From positions 1 to 8,149 of the forward strand of contig JAGUYQ010000214.1 in assembly GCA_020061285.1 (NCBI GenBank): 8,149 nucleotides of DNA, read 5' to 3'. This document shows, in pieces, positions 1 to 5,600 of the stretch. The notes below the pieces were generated by a model. That model ran no database searches. It was not told where the DNA came from and saw only the letters and a program-made list of their open reading frames with translations. Positions within the stretch are counted from its first letter, which is position 1. Each line of letters opens with the position of its first letter. This DNA comes from Betaproteobacteria bacterium (GTDB taxonomy: Bacteria > Pseudomonadota > Gammaproteobacteria > Burkholderiales > UBA9220). The position numbers and the translations under genes are program-made.

Positions 1-120
1 CACCAAATCCGGCCACACCCCGGCCCGCTCCAAGGCGCGGATGACGCCCACATGGGCCCAGCCGCGAGCCGAACCGCTGCCCAGGGCGAGTCCGATGCGG
101 GGTCGGCGGGGGGGGCTCAT
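1..120 (-). CDS. Patatin-like phospholipase family protein, N-terminal 40 residues only
   Basis: The visible 40 residues begin MSPPRRPRIGLALGSGSARG and continue WAHVGVIRALERAG. This is the glycine-rich oxyanion-hole segment of bacterial patatin-like (RssA/YjjU-type) lipid acyl hydrolases, followed by the usual helix. Family members use a Ser-Asp dyad; the nucleophile motif GxSxG and the aspartate lie outside the window, so catalytic competence cannot be judged. The ATG at 120-118 is chosen because the conserved core starts within eight codons. It has no visible Shine-Dalgarno sequence: the 20 bases upstream are almost all C and G. Codons 2-5 contain a run of eight C residues (plus-strand G at 108-115), a place where slippage or a sequencing error could change the apparent start. 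A further in-frame GTG lies about 15 codons upstream, also without a ribosome binding site. The family call is firm, the start is not. Confidence 0.8.
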   Translation of the reverse strand, partial: MSPPRRPRIGLALGSGSARGWAHVGVIRALERAGVWPDLV

Positions 121-197
121 GGGAGGGGGCCCGGGGCGGGGGAAGTGGATTCGTATAGGCACGTCATGACACGGGACCCTTTCTATTCAAGGCCCGC

Positions 198-675
198 CTA
201 GCCCTGTAGGCGCTCAAGGGCGGAAAGCGCCTTCTGGTCATAAGCGACGGCGGCATCGTTATGGATGGACTTGTTGAAGGCCATCAGCTCCTTCAAGGCG
301 GCGAGGAAATTCATCGGCTGGTCCGCCGCGTCCGGCACGCCAATGCCGCCACTGGCATTGGTCAGTGGCGAGATGGGCATCAAGGCGACTAGGGAACTGG
401 ATTCATCCAGCGACATTCGGCCGCTCTTGATGAGGCTGTTGATCGTCTTCAACATAGCGTTCGGCGAGATGTGGGTGAAATCGTAGGCGCCGCCGCTTTT
501 GGATTCCCCCGCCGCGAGGTCGCGCGCGGCCTGCGAAATAGTGGCCTTGTCGGCAGGATTTGCCGCCGAGGCGGTGGCGGCTGCCGCGGCACGGGGGGCT
601 GGCTGCTTGCCGTTGCTGCGCCGCGTTGGCAAGGAACGCCAAGGCGGCATGGGTACTTGTTGAGCGGATTTCCAT
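198..675 (-). CDS. Alanine-rich small protein of unknown function, apparently frameshifted at a C6 tract
   Basis: I do not recognise this protein. The uninterrupted frame is 198-650 (150 residues), but its first 17 or so residues look like out-of-frame translation and its ATG lacks a ribosome binding site. A better start is the ATG at 675-673, preceded by GAGAGG with six bases between. It gives MEIRSTSTHAALAFLANAAQ in another frame. Deleting one C from the six-C run (plus-strand G at 593-598) joins the two frames into a 158-residue protein: a short N-terminus, an alanine-rich linker, the motif DKATISQAARDLAAG, then a helical C-terminal half ending ALERLQG. The DKxTISxAAR motif resembles segments common in exported or flagellum-associated bacterial proteins; that link is only suggestive. 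A sigma-54 promoter lies 41 bases upstream of the ATG. The break may be a sequencing error, a recent mutation or slippage-based control; the sequence alone cannot decide. Confidence 0.65.
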
Positions 676-715
676 GGGACACCTCTCGAATGCCGTCAAT
701 CACATACCGGCCACA

Positions 716-731
716 TGCAATTGGCATGCCA
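716..731 (-). promoter_or_regulatory. Sigma-54 (RpoN) -24/-12 promoter
   Basis: Read on the minus strand the sequence is TGGCATGCCAATTGCA. The sigma-54 consensus is TGGCACG-N4-TTGCW. Only the sixth base differs (T for C), and the invariant GG and GC doublets have the correct spacing. A transcript would start near position 705, leaving a leader of about 30 bases with the ribosome binding site before the ATG at 675. Sigma-54 promoters need an activator bound roughly 80-150 bases upstream, which here means around 810-880, inside attC1 and the end of the first cassette. The -24 part overlaps the 10-bp palindrome TGGCATGCCA. Confidence 0.75.
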
Positions 732-800
732 CGAAATATTCACATGGCAGCAGGGAAGGGCAAACGCCCAAGGCCGGGAACGGTGGGTTAATCAGGGAAA

Positions 801-857
801 GGTAACCGGCCTTGCGCGGCTTTTCGCGCAAGGTCCGTGTTGAGCGAAGTGTTAGGG
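801..857 (-). repeat. attC site 1, array-terminal, 3' core site missing
   Basis: Read on the minus strand, R'' is CCCTAAC (857-851), followed by a five-base spacer, L'' GCTCAAC with the extra C, and a perfect nine-base-pair stem (CCTTGCGCG with CGCGCAAGG) around an AAAAGC loop. L' is CCGGTTACC (809-801). No GTTRRRY core follows at the usual distance; the nearest resemblance is ATTAACC at 792-786. The R' half is therefore degenerate or deleted, and this is the distal end of the array. R'' matches the core that begins the DUF1311 cassette. Confidence 0.8.
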
Positions 858-867
858 GTCATTGAAC

Positions 868-1302
868 TCAGTTCTCTTTAATAAATTCTTCGAGAGCATT
901 TGCTCGATCACGAGTAAGGCCCGTTTTGCAACCGAGATACCAAATTCCCCAACCGGTACCTTGCCCATTAAAGGCGTCAGCCTGGAGTTGGCAGTTGGTT
1001 TCTAGATACGTTAGCCAAGCCCGCTGTGACGCTAGGAGAGATTTCTCGAAGCCCTCTTCCTTTGCTTTTGCTCTCACCTTCTTATAAATGCTATTTAGCC
1101 GGAGGTCTTGTTCAGTAAAACCATAGCTCGCGCAAATTTTCATACGGAGAGTTACCCCGCTGTCACATGCGTCGTAGTCCGCACGTATTTCTTCAGCCGT
1201 AAGGGTTGTTGTTTTCGTCATCGCCTTTACAACCTCCTCGTCAGGCGCAGCGAAGCACAGATGACAACTGAACATAGCCAGAACAAGAGTTAATTTGCGC
1301 AT
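868..1302 (-). CDS. DUF1311/LprI-like secreted protein (cassette gene)
   Basis: This 144-residue protein has a signal peptide (residues 1-19: basic MRK, hydrophobic core, cleavage after CFAA or nearby) and acts, if at all, in the periplasm. The mature part carries the DUF1311/LprI pattern (PF07007). It runs from Cys46 through Gly49-Thr51, Met54 and Cys57, then LNSIYKKVRAKAK at about residues 69-81, and SQRAWLTYLETNC at 92-104. Four mature cysteines (46, 57, 104, 125) could form two disulfides. Some family members inhibit lysozyme; most have no known role, so a lysozyme-inhibitor function here is only a possibility. The ATG at 1302 lies 11 bases after the cassette junction, and the AGGGG of the core site is its only Shine-Dalgarno-like sequence. 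The stop lies 10 bases before attC1, the compact layout typical of integron cassettes. Base composition is more AT-rich than that of the flanking genes, which fits recent acquisition. Confidence 0.85.
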   Translation of the reverse strand: MRKLTLVLAMFSCHLCFAAPDEEVVKAMTKTTTLTAEEIRADYDACDSGVTLRMKICASYGFTEQDLRLNSIYKKVRAKAKEEGFEKSLLASQRAWLTYLETNCQLQADAFNGQGTGWGIWYLGCKTGLTRDRANALEEFIKEN

Positions 1303-1307
1303 GAGAC

Positions 1308-1394
1308 CCCTAACGTAGAGCTAACCGGCGCTGCGCGGCTCTATCGCGCAGCGTCCAGCGACCGTAGGGAGCGAGGTTGAGCGCCATGTTATGC
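1308..1394 (-). repeat. attC site 2, long asymmetric form
   Basis: Read on the minus strand, R'' is GCATAAC (1394-1388), then L'' GCTCAACC, a nine-base-pair stem CGCTGCGCG with CGCGCAGCG around ATAGAGC, L' GGTTAGC, spacer TCTAC, and R' GTTAGGG (1314-1308). L'' has one more base (C) than L', which fixes the orientation. Unlike sites 1 and 3, the left arm contains roughly 17 extra bases between L'' and the stem with no partner on the right arm. The TAA stop of the GrpB gene lies inside R''. Confidence 0.85.
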
Positions 1395-1925
1395 GTCTCG
1401 TACCACCGAAAGTACGAATTCCGTTTTTGCACGTGTATAGGCCTCTCTATCTGTTCTGTGCTGAACCGCAAGCTCAGACTTGAGATGTGAGTAGCGACTT
1501 GCGAGTTCTGGATCGGAGCGCAATACATCGCGGAAGTGCAAACGTTGGCGCCATTCGGTACCACCGAGAACGACAACATGAAGGTGATGCGTGCGCCTAC
1601 CCTCGGCCCAGCGCATGAACCAGCGCCGGTTGGTAAGCGTTGCGTTGAACTCCGCTGACGTGGTGTAGCTTGATTTCAGGAGCGGTTCGACAAGTGACTC
1701 CGCCACAGCCATTGATTCAACGCCGGCCAGAATGTCGATGATTGGCTTGGCGGACATGCCAGGGATAGCGGTGCTTCCGAAGTGCTGGATATCGAGAAGC
1801 AGCAACGGAAACAGCGAGAAAAGGCGTTCACGCTCAGCGAGGAAAAGAACCGGCCACTCAGGATCGTACGGGCACAGCGCCACGTCCTCATATATCGCTC
1901 GCTCCAGTGATTCATCTTCCGTCAC
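1389..1925 (-). CDS. GrpB-family protein (UPF0157, nucleotidyltransferase-like fold), cassette gene
   Basis: The 178-residue product matches the GrpB/UPF0157 family over its full usual length. YDPEWPVLFLAERERLF at about residues 19-35 is the family's opening segment. HFGSTAIPGMSAKPIIDILA at 48-67 contains the Gly-Ser pair and downstream Asp of a nucleotidyltransferase-like site. HHLHVVVLGGTEWRQRLHFRD at 112-132 is the conserved C-terminal strand-helix region. The family is sometimes fused to dephospho-CoA kinase, but its reaction is not established, so no substrate is given. The GTG start at 1925 is preceded by GAGG with seven bases between and lies 23 bases after the cassette junction. The stop codon TAA is part of the attC R'' sequence GCATAAC. 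The protein looks intact, with all conserved segments in one frame. Confidence 0.9.
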   Translation of the reverse strand: MTEDESLERAIYEDVALCPYDPEWPVLFLAERERLFSLFPLLLLDIQHFGSTAIPGMSAKPIIDILAGVESMAVAESLVEPLLKSSYTTSAEFNATLTNRRWFMRWAEGRRTHHLHVVVLGGTEWRQRLHFRDVLRSDPELASRYSHLKSELAVQHRTDREAYTRAKTEFVLSVVRDA

Positions 1926-1941
1926 TGCACTGCCTCAAAAT

Positions 1942-2010
1942 GCATAACGTCTGACATAACCGGCTGGCGCGGCCTTATCGCGCCAGTCCGTGTTGATGGA
2001 TGGGTTAGCC
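1942..2010 (-). repeat. attC site 3
   Basis: Read on the minus strand, R'' is GGCTAAC (2010-2004), spacer CCATCC, L'' ATCAACACGG with its extra C, an eight-base-pair stem CTGGCGCG with CGCGCCAG around ATAAGGC, L' CCGGTTAT, spacer GTCAGAC, and R' GTTATGC (1948-1942). The site is 69 bp long. It shares the CAACACGGAC and GCCGGTTA boxes with attC1, so the sites are related and probably came from the same host pool. Confidence 0.87.
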
Positions 2011-2052
2011 GTGCGCCCGATGAAGGCACGGAAACAGCAAAGGAAAGACGAA

Positions 2053-2280
2053 ATGAGCAACGAATTCGAACAAATCCGCGCTTGGCCTGAGCGCACGGTG
2101 GCGATTTTGAACAATGGCGACACGGCGATTGTGGTTGACGATCACTGCTACGCGGTGCGGAACTGGAACGGCAACGAATGGGGTTGGAGCGCGTGGATTT
2201 TCCGTGAGGCACTTGCGGCGCTGAAGGTTTTGCCAGACAACCCGGACGACGCGGCAACGGTTGCGGTGAATGCGACATGA
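2053..2280 (+). CDS. Hypothetical cassette protein, 75 residues, encoded opposite to its attC
   Basis: I do not recognise the family. The protein begins MSNEFEQIRAWPERTVAILN and is acidic and soluble, with no membrane segment or signal. It is tryptophan-rich in the middle (RNWNGNEWGWSAWIF) and ends in a helix with an acidic tail. The NGDTAIVVDDHCYAV segment looks like a beta hairpin. The ATG at 2053 is preceded by AAAGGAAAG, with about eight bases from AGGA to the start. The stop is four bases from the cassette boundary. Minus-strand translation of the same stretch gives low-complexity Ser/Pro/Arg-rich protein that runs through attC3, so the plus-strand frame is the better candidate. The gene therefore faces against the attC orientation of the array and would need its own promoter. 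None is obvious. Confidence 0.6.
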   Translation: MSNEFEQIRAWPERTVAILNNGDTAIVVDDHCYAVRNWNGNEWGWSAWIFREALAALKVLPDNPDDAATVAVNAT

Positions 2281-2284
2281 CGAC

Positions 2285-2291
2285 GGCTAAC
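2285..2291 (-). other. Integron core site at the proximal end of the array
   Basis: On the minus strand this is GTTAGCC, the exact complement partner of R'' of attC3 (GGCTAAC, 2010-2004). It marks the recombination point where the first cassette begins. The sequence on its other side has no attC-like L'/L'' structure, so the site could belong to an attI-like site or to a decayed attC. No integrase gene lies next to it. Confidence 0.7.
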
Positions 2292-2462
2292 GTGATTTAG
2301 GCGACATAGAGTTTAAGACGGCACGTTGCCTAAATTTCTTTGGCGCCATTCCCGCCACGAATTTTTCATTATTCATTAGCATCTTACGTCTCAAAAACCA
2401 AGTCATGGGGTTTTAGGGCAGCCTAAAATTCAACGGATGGAAGTTCAGGCGGTTTCTGAAGT

Positions 2463-2505
2463 TGCCTTCCACCTTGCCCTTGCAGGGCGGAAGGTGGACA
2501 AGGCA
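2463..2505. repeat. Long imperfect inverted repeat (hairpin)
   Basis: TGCCTT-CCACCTT-GCCC on the left pairs with GGGC-AAGGTGG-AAGGCA on the right. The loop is TTGCA, and two-base bulges (GG and AC) occur on the right arm. That is 17 paired positions. Neither side is followed by a T tract, so it does not look like a standard intrinsic terminator in either direction. Confidence 0.6.
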
Positions 2506-2543
2506 CTCTTATTACCCTGGAATTAAACGCTTTTCTTTGAAAT

Positions 2544-2561
2544 GCGGCAAGGGTTTGCCGC
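2544..2561 (-). terminator. Possible weak terminator downstream of hrpA
   Basis: A perfect 7-bp stem GCGGCAA/TTGCCGC with a four-base loop lies about 70 bases beyond the hrpA stop. On the minus strand it is followed by ATTTCAAAG rather than a true T run, so intrinsic termination would be poor. Confidence 0.25.
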
Positions 2562-2631
2562 TCAATACGCGGAGCCGGCACTTACTACGCTCAATCTGGC
2601 GCCTTATATTGCCCCGGTAAACCGCCCCACC

Positions 2632-5600
2632 CTACGGCCTGATCTCTCCCCAGGCCTTCTCCAGGCGCTTGTAGGAAATCGGGTAGGGGGTACGCAACTC
2701 CTGGGCGAAGAGGGAAACCCGCAGTTCCTCCAGCATCCAGCGGAAGTCCTCCAGCTTGGGGGCGTCGATGCCCGCCTTGCGGTGCTTTTCCCGTCGGGTT
2801 TCGAGCTTGTCCCACCAGTCCTTGAGGCTGGCGGTGTGCTTGGCGTCCCGGTCGGCGTTGCCGGGGTATTTCTCGATGCGCTTGAGCATCGCCTCGAGGT
2901 AGCGGGGCAGGTGTTGCAGGTGCGGCCAGGGGGTGGCGGCGAGGAAACCCTTGTAGACCAGGCGCCCCAACTGTTCCTTGAGGTCCTGGGCCAGGGGGTA
3001 GGGCAGCTTGCCGGCGAGCTTGGCCTGGAGGGCGTGATGGTCATCCAGCACCGCGGCGGCGAGCTTGGCGGCGGCTTCGGTTACCGCCGGCAGGCGGGTG
3101 CGGGCCCGATCCCGCTGGTTTTGGAAGGCCTTTTCGCTGCGGGGGGGCTCGTCGTCGCCGAGGAATGCACGGTCGGCGATGCAGGTGAGCAGGTCCTCGC
3201 GAAATTCGTCGGGGTTTTCGATGGTCCGCGCCAGCAGGGCCATATGGGTGAAGTTGGGCAGGCTCTTTTCCAACTGCTTCATCTGCTCCTTGAGGGACAG
3301 CCGCAGCAGGCGGCGCACGCCGCCGCGCATTTCCCTGGCCGCCGCCTCGGGGGTATCCAGCAGCAGAATGGCAACGGAATCCCCCCTATCCGCCAGGGCG
3401 GGGAAGCCGGTGAGCGGGGCGCCGCCCCGGCTGAAGGCGAGCTTTTCCGGCAGGTCGCCGAAGTCCCAGGCGGTCACCCCCTCCCGCTCGAAGTCGCTGT
3501 CCGGCCCCTTGGCGAAGGTCATCTGGGCCGCCTGGCCGAGCTTGCCCCGCAGCTCCGCCAGATCGCGGTCGGAAGCCAGCTCCTGGCCGGCGTCGTCCAC
3601 CACCCGGTAGTGCATCTTGAGGTGTTCGGGCAGCTCCGTCCCCTCCCAGGCGTCGGTTGGCACATCCTGGCCGGTGCGGCGCTTGATGTGGGCGGTGAGA
3701 GCCGCGGCAAGGCTTCCCCTCTCCCCCAACCCTTTATGCAAAGCCTCCCCCGCCTGCGGGGGAGGGGAGTTGAGCGCGCCGTTCCCCTCTCCCGCAGGCG
3801 GGAGAGGGGCTAGGGGAGAGGGAAATCGGCTGTCCAAAAACCCCGTCACGAACTCGGGCACCGGCACGCACAGGCGCCGCAACTGCTTGGGCAAGCCCTT
3901 CACCAGGGCGGTCACCTTCTCCCGCACCATGCCCGGCACCAGCCAGGCGCAGCGGACCTCGTCCACCTTGTTGAGAAGGTGCAGGGGAACGGTCAGGGTC
4001 ACGCCGTCCAGGGGGTGGCCGGGCTCGAAGCGGTAGGTGAGCGGACACGCCACCTCCCCCACCGCCAGGGTCTTGGGGAACAGGGTTTCGGTGATGCCCT
4101 CGGCATCGTGGCGCATCAGGTCGTCCCGACTCATGAAGAGCAGCTTGGGATTATCCTTTTCCGCGTCCCGCCGCCAGCGCTCGAAAGCGGCGCCGTTGTG
4201 CATGTCCGCCGGGATGCGGGCGTCGTAGAAGGCCACCATGCGCTCTTCGTCCACCAATACGTCCTGGCGGCGGGATTTGTGCTCCAGTTCCTGCACGTCC
4301 TCCACTAGCTGGCGGTTGTGCTCGAAGAAGGGGGCGCGGCTGTCGTAGTTGCCTTCCACCAGGGCCTGGCGAATGAAAATATCGCGGGCCTCCTTGGGAT
4401 TCAGGGGGCCGTAATGGATTTTGCGCCGGGGGATGAGGGTGAGGCCGTAGAGGGTGACCCGTTCGTAGCCCGCCACCCGGGCGCCGGCCTTTTCCCAGTG
4501 GGGGTCGAAGTAGTGGCGCTTCACCAGGTGAGGGCCCACTTTCTCCAGCCACTCCGGCTCGATGCGGGCCATGCCGCGGGCGAAGAGCTTGGTGGTCTCC
4601 ACCAGCTCGGCGGCCATGACCCACTTGGGGCCCTTCTTCTTGAACACCGACGAGGGATGGGCGGCGAACTTGATGCCCCGTGCCCCGGCATAGACGCCCT
4701 CCTCCTCGGTCTTCACCCCCACGTTGCCCAGCAGACCCGCCAGCAGGGCGCGGTGGATTTCATCATAGCCCGCCGGGGTCTCGTTGGGGCGGAAGCCCAT
4801 TTCGGTGACTACCGCCTGGAGCTGGTGGTGGATGTCGATCCATTCCCGCATCCGTACGTAGGACAGGAAATGGTCGTGGCACAGGTTGATGAGCTTGCGG
4901 TTGGACTTCTTGTGCTCCACCGCCTCCTGGTAGAAAGTCCACAGCTTGAGGTAGGCGAGGAAATCCGAACGCTCGTCGCTGAAATGGCGGTGGGCGTTGT
5001 CCGCCGCCCCCGCCCGCTCCATGGGGCGCATGCGGGGGTCGGGCACGGAAAGGGCGGAGGCGATGACCAGCACTTCGGTCAAGCAGTTCTCTTCCTTCGC
5101 CGCCAGCAGCATGCGCCCGACCTTCGGGTCGATGGGCAGCTTGGCAAGTTGCTCGCCCAGGGGGGTGAGCGTTCGCTCCTCGGTCACCGCGCCCAACTCG
5201 CCCAGGAGCTGGTAGCCGTCGGCCACCGCCTTGGGGGCGGGGGGTTCGAGGAAAGGGAAAGCGTCCACGTCCCCCAGGCGTAGGGAGGCCATGCGCAGGA
5301 TGACGGCGGCCAGGGAGGTGCGCAGGATTTCCGGGTCGGTGAAGGGTGGACGGGCGGTGAATTCGGCCTCGCCGTAGAGGCGCACGCACACGCCGCTCAT
5401 CACCCGGCCGCAGCGGCCGGAGCGCTGGTTGGCGGCGGCCTGGGAAATTTTCTCCACCTGCAACTGCTGTACCTTGTTGCGGTAGCTGTAGCGGTTGATG
5501 CGCGCCAAGCCGGGGTCGATGACATAACGGATGCCCGGCACGGTGAGGGAAGTTTCCGCCACGTTGGTGGCCAGTACGATGCGCCGCCGGCCCGAGGGCT

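Larger units (their letters stand above)
801..2291 (-). mobile_element. Integron gene-cassette array without integrase in view (CALIN-like), three cassettes
   Basis: Three attC sites (801-857, 1308-1394, 1942-2010) and an isolated core site (2285-2291) divide this stretch into three cassettes. Each cassette's starting core sequence is the exact reverse complement of the R'' at its own attC: GTTAGCC with GGCTAAC, GTTATGC with GCATAAC, GTTAGGG with CCCTAAC. That matching is the hallmark of cassettes that circularise and reinsert. The extra unpaired base lies in L'' when the sites are read on the minus strand, so the array runs from 2291 towards 801. Cassette extents are 2290-1948, 1947-1314, and 1313 to about 800. 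No integrase gene lies in the window; one could lie elsewhere. GC content and codon use of the cassette genes are lower and more mixed than those of the flanking chromosome. Confidence 0.88.
2292..2631. other. Gene-free, AT-richer spacer with inverted repeats between array and hrpA
   Basis: No convincing gene is present. Visible structures: an 8-bp inverted repeat ATTTAGGC (2295-2302) with GCCTAAAT (2328-2335); a 7-bp hairpin TTTTAGG/CCTAAAA at 2411-2428; a long imperfect hairpin at 2463-2505; and a GCGGCAA/TTGCCGC hairpin at 2544-2561. The only small minus-strand frame with an ATG (2406-2287, 39 basic residues) has no ribosome binding site, and its TAG stop is formed by the cassette core site. 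The stretch may be a remnant of an attI region or of an earlier insertion. Confidence 0.5.

Noticed and set aside
801..857. Hairpin at the end of the first cassette as a rho-independent terminator
   Set aside because: No T run follows in either direction, and the R''/L''/L' layout shared with two other sites shows it is an attC.
1922..2278. Minus-strand 118-codon frame in the first cassette
   Set aside because: It reads through attC3 into the next cassette and is low-complexity Ser/Pro/Arg; the plus-strand frame at 2053-2280 fits the cassette boundaries and looks like protein.
2287..2406. 39-codon basic peptide frame on the minus strand ending in the core site
   Set aside because: No ribosome binding site, no recognisable family, and its stop is created by the cassette junction; more likely chance or a fragment.
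2291..2631. An integron integrase gene next to the array
   Set aside because: No frame in this gap encodes tyrosine-recombinase motifs, and the next gene is hrpA.
2542..3813. Long plus-strand open frame of 423 codons opposite the 3' part of hrpA
   Set aside because: It is antisense to a clear helicase gene, Gly/Leu/Gln-rich as expected from reversed high-GC codons, has no recognised domain, and has no ribosome binding site.
4318..5283. Plus-strand open frame of 321 codons opposite hrpA
   Set aside because: Antisense shadow with His/Gly/Val-rich, domain-free translation.
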